A stretch of 64,000 nt of DNA from Shewanella ulleungensis (lineage in GTDB: Bacteria > Pseudomonadota > Gammaproteobacteria > Enterobacterales > Shewanellaceae). The notes below the pieces were generated by a model. That model was not told the origin of the DNA and did no database searches. It was given only the letters and a program-made list of their open reading frames with translations. The position numbers were made by a program, and so were the translations under genes. Position 1 is the first letter of the stretch. Each line of letters opens with the position of its first letter. Positions 56,528 through 64,000 of the stretch are shown here, one piece after another. The stretch covers positions 558,001 through 622,000 of the forward strand of contig NZ_BMQW01000001.1 in assembly GCF_014648315.1 (NCBI RefSeq), read 5' to 3'.

Positions 56528-57142
56528 ATGCACACACATCAGGGATGTCGATTGTTTTCCTATAATATTAATGGCAAAGCCAGCCGCCATTTTACCTATG
56601 CTGACCTCATTAATTGTGGTGTTACCGCGCAACAACATCATATTGAAAACCTACCATTACAACCCGACACCTGGCGCGCACTTAGTTTACTGGCAACCCA
56701 GATACTTGACCCCATAGTCGACCAATTTGGTCCATTGTCACTCACCTACGGTTTTTGCTCTCCAGAACTTGCTCGTAAAATAGCCAAAAATCGTAATCCG
56801 CACATTGCGCCCAAATTAGATCAACATTGTTCACACGAGGTTAATCAAAATCAAAAACTCATTTGCGATCGCCTAGGTGCCGCCTGCGACTTTACCGTAA
56901 TCGATAATCCAGCTGGCACAGCCGTTAATATGCAACAAGTCGCTGCATGGATTTGTGAAAACCTGAAATTCGACCGTCTCTACTACTACGGCAAAGACCG
57001 CCCGTTACACATCAGTATTGGCCCACAAATGAATCAGTTTTTACAAACCATGAAAACCAATGCCGATACCGGCCATCGCGTACCGTCTAAAAAAGGTCGA
57101 AGCGAAGTCGCTATCGCAGTGATTAGGCAAGTCGATTATTGA
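56528..57142 (+). CDS. M15-like metallopeptidase-fold protein
   Basis: This 204-residue protein resembles the Hedgehog/DD-peptidase (M15) fold. The segment SLTYGFCSPELARKI resembles the fold's LTSGYRSPE strand. Zinc ligands could be His100 or His103, Asp121 in LGAACDF, and His161 in PLHISIGP. The spacing between the first His and the Asp is longer than the usual H-x6-D, so catalytic activity is uncertain. It has no signal peptide, unlike cell-wall enzymes of the fold, so it should be cytoplasmic. No good ribosome site precedes the ATG. It is the first gene of a cassette with a methyltransferase and a nuclease-helicase. Confidence 0.65.
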   Translation: MHTHQGCRLFSYNINGKASRHFTYADLINCGVTAQQHHIENLPLQPDTWRALSLLATQILDPIVDQFGPLSLTYGFCSPELARKIAKNRNPHIAPKLDQHCSHEVNQNQKLICDRLGAACDFTVIDNPAGTAVNMQQVAAWICENLKFDRLYYYGKDRPLHISIGPQMNQFLQTMKTNADTGHRVPSKKGRSEVAIAVIRQVDY

Positions 57143-57241
57143 TAACAACGTTGTGTTTTAAGTAACGAAATCACAAACTAAATACTTGAGAGCATTGTAG
57201 ATTCTCGATAAACTCAAATTATGTTTTTTATAGGGTTAACC

Positions 57242-57829
57242 ATGTCTACTATCGAGTTTTACAATCAACATTCCCAAGACTTTTTCAACTCAACTGTTAA
57301 TGCCGATGTCAGTGAGTTATACCAACCCTTTTTAAATCACTTACCAGTCAATGCTCGAGTATTGGACGCTGGATGTGGTTCAGGTAGAGACAGTAAAGCC
57401 TTTATCCAATTAGGGTTCGATGTCACATCAATCGATGCCAGTGCTGAATTAGCCAAAGCAGCATCTGAATATATTGGTCAAAATGTTACCGTATGTACCT
57501 TCGATCAAATAGATCCAACACTGACATTTGATGGGATTTGGGCTTGCGCTTCTTTACTTCATGTTGATGCAAGTGCCCTACCCAACACGTTTGCTATTTT
57601 AGGCAGTACACTAGTAGCAAATGGCGTATTTTATTGCTCTTTTAAATATGGCAAACAAGAGCGAACCCATAACGGCCGTTTTTTCGCAGATGCAGATGAG
57701 TCTTTACTAAAACAATGGATTAAAGGCTCTGGTTTGCTGTGTAAACAAACTTGGATAACAACAGATGTTCGCCCTGGACGTGAAAACGAAAGTTGGCTTA
57801 ATGCCATTCTCATTAAGGCTGTAAAGTAG
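57242..57829 (+). CDS. Class I SAM-dependent methyltransferase (TehB-like)
   Basis: I prefer ATG 57242 to the in-frame ATG at 57221, because the product then begins at the first conserved residues (MSTIEFYNQHSQDFF). The 195-residue protein has motif I VLDAGCGSGRDS, an acidic end of strand two (SIDAS), and WACASLLHVD. It lacks the DPPY/NPPY motif of DNA adenine methyltransferases and a target-recognition domain, so a small-molecule or protein substrate is more likely than DNA. It ends ten bases before the helicase gene, implying one transcript. Confidence 0.85.
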   Translation: MSTIEFYNQHSQDFFNSTVNADVSELYQPFLNHLPVNARVLDAGCGSGRDSKAFIQLGFDVTSIDASAELAKAASEYIGQNVTVCTFDQIDPTLTFDGIWACASLLHVDASALPNTFAILGSTLVANGVFYCSFKYGKQERTHNGRFFADADESLLKQWIKGSGLLCKQTWITTDVRPGRENESWLNAILIKAVK

Positions 57830-57838
57830 AGAGTAAAT

Positions 57839-60742
57839 ATGAAGTTAGCAGAAGGACCTGTATTAACCAGCGGTGGTCAAGACGACCCACTTTTACCAAA
57901 GCTACTGCATTCAATTAACCGAGCATCACACATTGAAATATCGGTTTCGTTTATCCAGTTTTCTGGACTTAAGTTGCTATTTGATAGTTTAACGGAAGCA
58001 TTAGAACGCGGCGCGGACATTGCTATTTTAACGTCAAATTACCTGTATATTACCGATCCTGTAGCTTTACGCGAATTGATGATTTTGCAATCTCTAGGCG
58101 CAAAAACCAAAATTTTTAATTGTGAAGGCCAACAAAGTTTTCACATGAAAGCCTATATCTTCGTACAAGAACATTCAGATTTATTAAAAACGGGTTGTGC
58201 GTATATCGGATCCAACAATATCAGTAAAACAGCACTCACTCATGCCTTTGAATGGTGCTTACGTTACGATTTAATAGAAAACCAAAACCCGACTGAATTT
58301 AATAATATCCGCCATCAATTTACGTATATATTTAATCACCCTCAAGCTATCGATCTTAATGACACGTACATAAACCAATATGCTGAGATCCGCAAAAAAG
58401 TTAAACCTCCGTTAGCAGTCGTTGGTGAAGCTGAACCTGAAGAATTAGTTCCGAATATTGCACAACAAGAAGCTTTATATGCTCTGGCACAAACACGACA
58501 CGCATTACAATCAAAAGGATTAGTTGTTCTTGCAACAGGTATGGGCAAAACATGGTTAGCCGCATTTGATGTGCAACAATTTAATGCCCGCAAAGTGTTG
58601 TTTGTCGCTCATCGCGAAGAGATTTTATTGCAAGCAGAACGAACATTTAAGTCTTTATTACCAAAACTTGTGAGTGGTCATTTTAATGCAAAAACTAAAG
58701 TGTTGGATGCAGATATTGTATTTGCTTCAATTCAGACATTAGGTAAACAGGCAAACCTTAATCAAGTTAACCCTAATCACTTCGATTATGTGATTGTGGA
58801 TGAATTTCATCATGCTGGTGCTAGCAGTTATCAATCTCTATTAAACCACTTTACGCCACAATTTTTATTAGGCTTAACAGCTACACCAGAGCGAACCGAC
58901 CAAGCTGATATTTTGTCCCTGTGCGATAACAATTTAGTGTACGAAAAGAACATCGTTGGTGGTATTGAGTTAGGCATTTTGGTGCCATTTCGTTACCAAG
59001 GCATTAATGACGAAACCGTAGATTATCGTGATTTACCATGGCGAAATGGTAAGTTCGATCCTAAAACACTTGAATTCAAATTTGCCACTCAAAAACGGGC
59101 AAAACACATTTTTGGTCATTGGCAATCACATAAACAACAACGCACCTTGGCATTTTGTGTGTCTAAAGCACATGCAGACTTTATGGCTACATGGTTTACG
59201 ACTCAAGGCATAAACGCAGTGTCTGTTCACAGTGACTCTCAAGTAAAACGTGGTGAGGCACTGAGCCTATTAGCCATGGGCAAAATTGAAGTTATTTTTT
59301 CGGTCGATTTATTCAATGAAGGTACTGATTTACCCTCAATTGACACTATTTTGATCTTGCGCCCCACAGAGTCAAAAATCTTATTTTTACAGCAGTTAGG
59401 CCGAGGTCTACGTACCTCACCCGACACTAATAAAACCTATGTATCTGTAATCGACTTCATCGGAAATCATATTAGCTTTTTAAATCGCCCAATGGCATTA
59501 CTGCAAACAAGCGATGCCAAAAAGACATTAAAAGAGCTCGACGCGCCAAAGCTTCATCCAGACTGTGTTATTAATATCGATCCACAATTAATCGACTTTT
59601 GGCGACAACTAAAACTCGATTACACCAAAGCAGATGAACAATATCGATTACTCAGAGATAATTTAGGGCATCGACCAACAGCAACTGAGTTTTATAGAAG
59701 TGATTATGCTTGGAATAAAATGACCAAGCAGTTTGGTAGCTGGTTTGAACTGGTGTTAAACCAAGAACAAGATGAAAGCGAAAATAAGCAAATAGCTAAC
59801 CTGGCAACTTATCTTACATTTCTCAGTCAAGGGATAGAAAAAGCCTCAATTAGCAAGTGTTTTAAAGCCATCTTACTGGAAGCATTTATAGAATTAGATG
59901 GTTTAAATCAACCACCCACAATTGAAGCTGTCTGTGTTAAAAGTTGGCACATATTTAAGCGTTATCCCAAGTTATGGGTTCAAGATGTTAAAGCCGACTT
60001 GCAATCCATCGATGCAAACTCACCTAAATGGAAAACCTATTGGCTGAACAATCCAATTACGTTTTTATGCAAACAAGATAAGGCCGATCCACAGCCGTGG
60101 TTTGTTGTAAAAAATGGCCAATTACAAGCCAATATTGAAATAAATAGCGCAGATATCTCTCTGCTATCAATGGCAATCCGAGAACTAACTGAATTACTGT
60201 TAGCGCGTTACAGCGAGCGTCAACAGTCCAAAGACCTTGCTATTAACAATGAAAAAGACAATGTGGTTTCATTCGCTAAAGCAGTTAATACCAAAGACAC
60301 TGTACAACTGAATTTTTACCCGAATTTAAAAATTGCCTGTGGTCATTTTAAAACGGGTACTGATGATAATCATGACTTACTCAAACTAAACAACACATAC
60401 AGTAAACTTGATCCCACGATTTACTTTATTGCTCCAGCCAGCGGTAACTCTATGAATGGTGGCAAGAATCCCATTAAAGATGGTGATTTATTATTACTTG
60501 AACGTGTTACCGCCATTAATGCAGGCTCAATAACAGGTAAAATCATGGCTATCGAAATACAGGATGACGCTGGCGACAATCAGTATTTACTGCGAAAAGT
60601 GAGTAAATTATCAAATGGTCAATACCAGCTTAATGCACATAATCTTGATTATGCCCCATTGATTGCCAATGACACTATGGTCACTTTTGCTCGATTAAAG
60701 CAGGTGTTGGTTGATGCTGACTTTGAGGAAGTAAATGCCTAA
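57839..60742 (+). CDS. PLD nuclease-SF2 helicase-UmuD-like autoprotease fusion
   Basis: This 967-residue protein has three recognisable parts. Residues about 20-165 are a phospholipase D-type nuclease domain with HMK (His102, Lys104) and IGSNN. Residues about 205-545 are an SF2 helicase: Walker A ATGMGKT (232-238), DEFHH (321-325), TATP (347-350), FNEGTDLP (492-499) and QQLGRGLR (518-525). Residues about 830-955 match UmuD/LexA (S24): a Cys-Gly pair at 834-835, Ser871 in SGNSM, and Lys920 in LLRKV. Cys-Gly to Ser spacing (37) is nearly that of UmuD (36). Residues 550-825 are unassigned. The S24 part predicts RecA-stimulated self-cleavage, which is inference. PLD-helicases are widespread in restriction-like systems. 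Confidence 0.85.
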   Translation: MKLAEGPVLTSGGQDDPLLPKLLHSINRASHIEISVSFIQFSGLKLLFDSLTEALERGADIAILTSNYLYITDPVALRELMILQSLGAKTKIFNCEGQQSFHMKAYIFVQEHSDLLKTGCAYIGSNNISKTALTHAFEWCLRYDLIENQNPTEFNNIRHQFTYIFNHPQAIDLNDTYINQYAEIRKKVKPPLAVVGEAEPEELVPNIAQQEALYALAQTRHALQSKGLVVLATGMGKTWLAAFDVQQFNARKVLFVAHREEILLQAERTFKSLLPKLVSGHFNAKTKVLDADIVFASIQTLGKQANLNQVNPNHFDYVIVDEFHHAGASSYQSLLNHFTPQFLLGLTATPERTDQADILSLCDNNLVYEKNIVGGIELGILVPFRYQGINDETVDYRDLPWRNGKFDPKTLEFKFATQKRAKHIFGHWQSHKQQRTLAFCVSKAHADFMATWFTTQGINAVSVHSDSQVKRGEALSLLAMGKIEVIFSVDLFNEGTDLPSIDTILILRPTESKILFLQQLGRGLRTSPDTNKTYVSVIDFIGNHISFLNRPMALLQTSDAKKTLKELDAPKLHPDCVINIDPQLIDFWRQLKLDYTKADEQYRLLRDNLGHRPTATEFYRSDYAWNKMTKQFGSWFELVLNQEQDESENKQIANLATYLTFLSQGIEKASISKCFKAILLEAFIELDGLNQPPTIEAVCVKSWHIFKRYPKLWVQDVKADLQSIDANSPKWKTYWLNNPITFLCKQDKADPQPWFVVKNGQLQANIEINSADISLLSMAIRELTELLLARYSERQQSKDLAINNEKDNVVSFAKAVNTKDTVQLNFYPNLKIACGHFKTGTDDNHDLLKLNNTYSKLDPTIYFIAPASGNSMNGGKNPIKDGDLLLLERVTAINAGSITGKIMAIEIQDDAGDNQYLLRKVSKLSNGQYQLNAHNLDYAPLIANDTMVTFARLKQVLVDADFEEVNA

Positions 60743-60748
60743 TACGAA

Positions 60749-60773
60749 CCAACAACGCGATCATAGTTGTTGG
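60749..60773 (+). terminator. Weak hairpin after the helicase gene
   Basis: CCAACAAC (60749-60756) pairs with GTTGTTGG (60766-60773) six bases after the stop. The stem is AT-rich and there is no T-run, so termination may be rho-assisted. Confidence 0.4.
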
Positions 60774-60834
60774 CTCGTTAGGCTGTGTAACTGTCTTTGA
60801 TTATCACATTAAACTAGAACTCTGATTTACAATC

Positions 60835-61758
60835 TTAAAACTCAACAATCACCCTCACCTGATCGCGATATACACCTGGAAGTGGGAATCGGTCTTCGAC
60901 TAGGGTTTCAACCAAAAATTGAAATGCCTGGTTATTACCAATCCCAATTCCTGCAACACTGGCTGATAAGTCTGGGCCGATTAAGGTATTGCCGTCGGTT
61001 GTGGTGATTTTATAGGCGATGGTATCGGTGTTAAATGCCATGTTCCTTTGACCGGCATTAAAGTTATCGCCGCCATCGACATAATATTGATAGCTCAGTT
61101 GTTTAGTGCAGTTGATGTCTAGCGGTAATATGGCACTGTGAGCGGCTCCGAGGTAAGACACTGTGCCCAGCGACACATCTGAGGTTTGTACGCTACAGCT
61201 TTCTGTCACGGTAAGTTGCACATTTATCATTACGGTTGCAGAGCCATTGTCGCGACCTAAGCAGATCCCTAATAAGCCAATTCCTGAACAATAATCCCAT
61301 TGCCATAGTACTGAAATGGTGTCGCTATAGGTCCCCACACCTACATTCGCGGTTCCCGTAGACAGATAGATAGGGATAGTACCGTCGTCGCCAAATAAGC
61401 CCAGTAAATCCAAAAGGTTAAATGAGCCAAAGCTGACTGTTTCGTTAAGGGTAAACGGGTCTGTACGCTCTGGTGCGGTATAAAGTGTATAAGGTATTGC
61501 ATCTCCATTAACAGCGGTCAATTGGAAATCTGCTCCCACTAACGTGGCATCAATTTCACTAAAATCTAATAAGTTAACAAAACCTGAACAACCAAAGTCT
61601 GAGCTAAACGACGTTTCTACAATACCGGTAGAAATTGATGCTGAGCTAAACGTGCCTAGATTTTGATTACTGTTACCACCCACAACACAGTCTGCGTAAA
61701 CATGTTGGCATGTGAACACCATAACGGCTGTACAACACAGTTTGCTTATTATGTTCAT
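60835..61758 (-). CDS. Spore coat U-domain pilin-like protein (Csu type)
   Basis: This 307-residue protein has a signal peptide (cut after VYA near residue 22) and two spore coat U (SCPU) domains. The first covers residues about 24-180 and the second about 185-307 (TESCSVQTSDVSLGTVSYLG to GVYRDQVRVIVEF). Paired Cys residues would form disulfides. Proteins of this kind are the tip or shaft subunits of archaic chaperone-usher pili. Its ATG overlaps the usher stop by four bases, so it is the last gene of the operon. Confidence 0.85.
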   Translation of the reverse strand: MNIISKLCCTAVMVFTCQHVYADCVVGGNSNQNLGTFSSASISTGIVETSFSSDFGCSGFVNLLDFSEIDATLVGADFQLTAVNGDAIPYTLYTAPERTDPFTLNETVSFGSFNLLDLLGLFGDDGTIPIYLSTGTANVGVGTYSDTISVLWQWDYCSGIGLLGICLGRDNGSATVMINVQLTVTESCSVQTSDVSLGTVSYLGAAHSAILPLDINCTKQLSYQYYVDGGDNFNAGQRNMAFNTDTIAYKITTTDGNTLIGPDLSASVAGIGIGNNQAFQFLVETLVEDRFPLPGVYRDQVRVIVEF

Positions 61759-64000
61759 ACTGTTTCCCCTTTACTTTGCTGTGTAATAAAACGTGTGTGT
61801 GGTTGGTACATTAAATATCGTTGTGGCGGTGCTTGTTGTAACTTCGAGCCATGGTGTTTCAATTGATGGGGACTTGCGTAATACCATCGTCGTTGCTTGT
61901 ATCTATTCGGCGCATTAGGCATGTATGCCATTGAGGCCATACTTGTTCTCAATGTGTTAACTGCATACCTGTTGCCCTTTGTAATCAACGCTTCGTTTAT
62001 ACGATTAATTTCCATAGTATTAATGGTTGCTTGAATAAACCATTGCTTGTTTGCGGCCTGTTTAGCGGCTTTGTGGATACTGGTATGAGTAGCGTTGATG
62101 CTTTGAGTAGCATCGATAGCGGTATCAACAGCGACCTGTTGCTCTATAATCCATTTGTTTGCATAACCTTGCTTGTTTTTATAAAACCACTTAGCTGTAT
62201 CTTGAATAAATTGTTGTGCCTTTACGATTAAGGTATCGCTAAGGATTTGGCTGAACTCTGTAATAGCGGCTTTGTGTGTGGTTGACGCTATCGCTGGTGT
62301 TTGAGCGGTTAACGTTAACTGTGAGGCAACCTGTTGCACTGTAGCTGATATGTACTCCAGGTTTATGCTGTGCTGATGTTGCTCTATAACCAACGCTTGA
62401 GTGTTAATAGCCGCTTGGGTTTTCACTATCATTTCATTAACGGTCATCTCATTAACAGATGCGCCATTATCAGATGCCTCATTTTTGACTGATACCTGAG
62501 TATTTACTGCATACTCTGCACTCTGCGCGGCTTGAATGCCTGCCGTTACTTGAGTATCAACAGGAGTATCAAAGCTCACAGATGCCTGAGTGTTAACCTT
62601 TGCTTGCACGCTTTGAGCGTCGACATGAGTTTGTTCATCTGCATGGGTTGGCGTGTTTGTATGACTTGGCTGAACATCGATAGCAACCGTGTTGATGGCA
62701 TCAAGCATTTCAGGCTTAGAGTCAGTCTGGGTTTCAGGCGATGTGACGTTAGCCATACTGTCAGGATGTTGGCATACCAATGGCCCAATGATGGCTTTTT
62801 GATGATTGATTTGGGTATAACTAAACTCAACTGAGCATTGTTTGTTATCCCACTGCAATACCATCTGATTTTGCGCCTGTAGTACTTGCGGATAAACTTC
62901 ACCGTGATGCGCTACTGTTTGTGGTTGCTCATCACTGTTAATGATGGCACTGGCGCCAGCAGGAATAGGATTACCTTTGCTGTCGTTAACAATCACAATT
63001 GCAATGAACTGTTTAGGTTCACAGGTAATTGGGCCAATGACCGGTGTTTGCTCATCTGTTTTACGATATGTAAATTCAGCAGAACATTGTTGGTCTGCCC
63101 AGTTAAGGGTCACGATGTTTTGCGCCGTAAGCGATGATAATGACAACTGACCATTTTTACCGACAACTTGTGGTTCAAGTTGATCATTAATAATGGCTAA
63201 GGTTCCTGCGGGTACCGGTTGGCCTTGTTGATCGTTTATCATTATCAGTGCATTGGCTACTTCAGGCGCACATACCAATGGGCCAATAACAGGAATGTCA
63301 TCTTCTTGTTTGCTGTAGGCAAACTCAAGCACACACTGCTTACCGTCCCATATAAGGGTTAAGGTGTTGTTGTCTTGTAGTTTTTCAAGATATAACTCAC
63401 CATCCCAACCAACAAAGTATCCATTTTGCTGACCATTAAGGGTCGCTAATGCCCCAACAGGAATAGGCTGACCTTGCTCGTCGTTAACAATCACAATGGC
63501 CGCTTTGGTTTGATACAGTTCAAAATCGACATCTACACCGTGACTTTCTGCTGCCATCACTTGTATTTGATCGTTCACCACATTGGTGTCTAACGGTAAT
63601 GATTTAGTGTTAATGCTGATATTGACTGGATTATATGATGCAAGGCCAGTCACCAGTAACATGCCGTCATCGTCAGACTCACCCACTTCCTGGTTTTCAA
63701 TTAATACCGGCACATCTGCAATACCACCGGTTGATACCACAGCAAAAGTATCGGCGACGCGATTACCTAACAAGAAACGACTTTTAGACCAAATTAACGA
63801 GCCCGAGGCCTGACCCCAATGGCCACTTGAACCACCACGGTTGTAGTACCCACCAGTTAATTCAACTTTGTCACCTCTCCAGCTGCCGTTAGCTGAAAAG
63901 TCACTGGTGCCAACAACATTACTTACGTTACCTCTAAAACCACGGTTGCCATTGCGGGCAAATGAGGCAGAGGCAACGGTCCGGTCTTCACCTTTATTGT
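61755..64000 (-). CDS. Chaperone-usher outer-membrane usher, C-terminal part, with extended tail
   Basis: The frame is open to the right edge of the window, so the N-terminus is missing. The edge-proximal part reads GHWGQASGSLIWSKSRFLLGNR and on to VADTFAVVSTGG and VPVLIENQ, the conserved end of a CsuD-like usher barrel. A short TTG-initiated version can be read from 63773 but is just an internal codon. The C-terminal plug-type domain is repeated three times (about 62763-63512) instead of once. A tail of about 335 residues rich in Gln, Thr, Ala and Val follows. An usher normally ends soon after one such domain. It exports and assembles pilins at the outer membrane. Confidence 0.85.
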   Translation of the reverse strand, partial: NKGEDRTVASASFARNGNRGFRGNVSNVVGTSDFSANGSWRGDKVELTGGYYNRGGSSGHWGQASGSLIWSKSRFLLGNRVADTFAVVSTGGIADVPVLIENQEVGESDDDGMLLVTGLASYNPVNISINTKSLPLDTNVVNDQIQVMAAESHGVDVDFELYQTKAAIVIVNDEQGQPIPVGALATLNGQQNGYFVGWDGELYLEKLQDNNTLTLIWDGKQCVLEFAYSKQEDDIPVIGPLVCAPEVANALIMINDQQGQPVPAGTLAIINDQLEPQVVGKNGQLSLSSLTAQNIVTLNWADQQCSAEFTYRKTDEQTPVIGPITCEPKQFIAIVIVNDSKGNPIPAGASAIINSDEQPQTVAHHGEVYPQVLQAQNQMVLQWDNKQCSVEFSYTQINHQKAIIGPLVCQHPDSMANVTSPETQTDSKPEMLDAINTVAIDVQPSHTNTPTHADEQTHVDAQSVQAKVNTQASVSFDTPVDTQVTAGIQAAQSAEYAVNTQVSVKNEASDNGASVNEMTVNEMIVKTQAAINTQALVIEQHQHSINLEYISATVQQVASQLTLTAQTPAIASTTHKAAITEFSQILSDTLIVKAQQFIQDTAKWFYKNKQGYANKWIIEQQVAVDTAIDATQSINATHTSIHKAAKQAANKQWFIQATINTMEINRINEALITKGNRYAVNTLRTSMASMAYMPNAPNRYKQRRWYYASPHQLKHHGSKLQQAPPQRYLMYQPHTRFITQQSKGETV
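62763..63512 (-). repeat. Three tandem usher C-terminal domain repeats
   Basis: Three consecutive units of 83-84 codons occupy 63512-63264, 63263-63015 and 63014-62763. Each contains IVNDxxGxPIPxGxxAxxN, a Gly-Glu/Gln-containing loop, and W-D-x-QC followed by FxY and IGPLxC. The units are diverged at the residue level, so the duplication is old. Confidence 0.75.

Noticed and set aside
1..64000. CRISPR arrays, tRNA, rRNA, prophage or transposase genes
   Set aside because: I saw no regularly spaced repeats, no tRNA-like clover sequences, and no integrase, transposase or phage structural proteins on either strand.

Overview
The window looks like a chromosomal segment of a marine gammaproteobacterium. 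The protein set (EutR/EutBC with an APC-type permease, YbiT-type ABC-F, VF530 protein, U32 peptidase, multi-domain GGDEF/EAL sensors, several Old Yellow Enzymes, a large TonB receptor) and the moderately AT-rich base composition point to Shewanella or a close Alteromonadales relative. This is inference from protein style; no rRNA or marker gene is present.

Region by region. (1) 1-4370: an accessory island. Repeat-rich DNA is followed by a two-gene SIR2 plus HerA operon, a known class of anti-phage system. (2) 4372-25485: about 21 kb read entirely leftwards. A seven-gene operon (25485 to 17644: phosphatase, SDR, flavin oxidoreductase, acyl-CoA dehydrogenase, APH-type kinase, SDR, second acyl-CoA dehydrogenase) ends at a strong terminator (17534-17568). 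The next run (MaoC hydratase, SDR, thiolase, FadD, patatin, zinc-free MDR reductase, molybdoenzyme, MoxR/VWA pair, haloalkane dehalogenase, SGNH hydrolase) continues leftwards. Together they read as a CoA-thioester catabolic regulon. A divergent LysR regulator sits at 25787, and a 20-base site present in both operon promoters (19/20 identical) suggests it controls both. (3) 26782-33331: a signalling block with a response regulator, PAS-GGDEF-EAL, CheB-CheR-PAS and REC-Hpt, but no histidine kinase. (4) 33554-39406: a dienelactone hydrolase, then eutR diverging from eutB-eutC-eat for ethanolamine use. (5) 39486-48810: housekeeping and signalling genes (VF530 protein, SBP-PAS-GGDEF-EAL, ybiT, U32 peptidase, YkgJ, GST). 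(6) 48811-56209: a TonB receptor and a beta-hydroxyacid dehydrogenase whose promoters share TTGGTA operator motifs, then a gene encoding two fused Old Yellow Enzyme domains. (7) 56528-60742: a three-gene accessory cassette (M15-like metallopeptidase fold, SAM methyltransferase, and a 967-residue protein joining a PLD nuclease, an SF2 helicase and a UmuD/LexA-type autoprotease). (8) 60835-64000: the end of a chaperone-usher pilus operon. The usher is cut by the window edge and carries three tandem C-terminal domains plus a long unusual tail.

The best candidate for an undescribed system is the cassette at 56528-60742. Its helicase C-terminus keeps a UmuD-like Cys-Gly cleavage site and Ser/Lys dyad, which suggests a nuclease-helicase controlled by damage-induced self-cleavage. 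The SIR2-HerA pair is a real defence system but of a known type.
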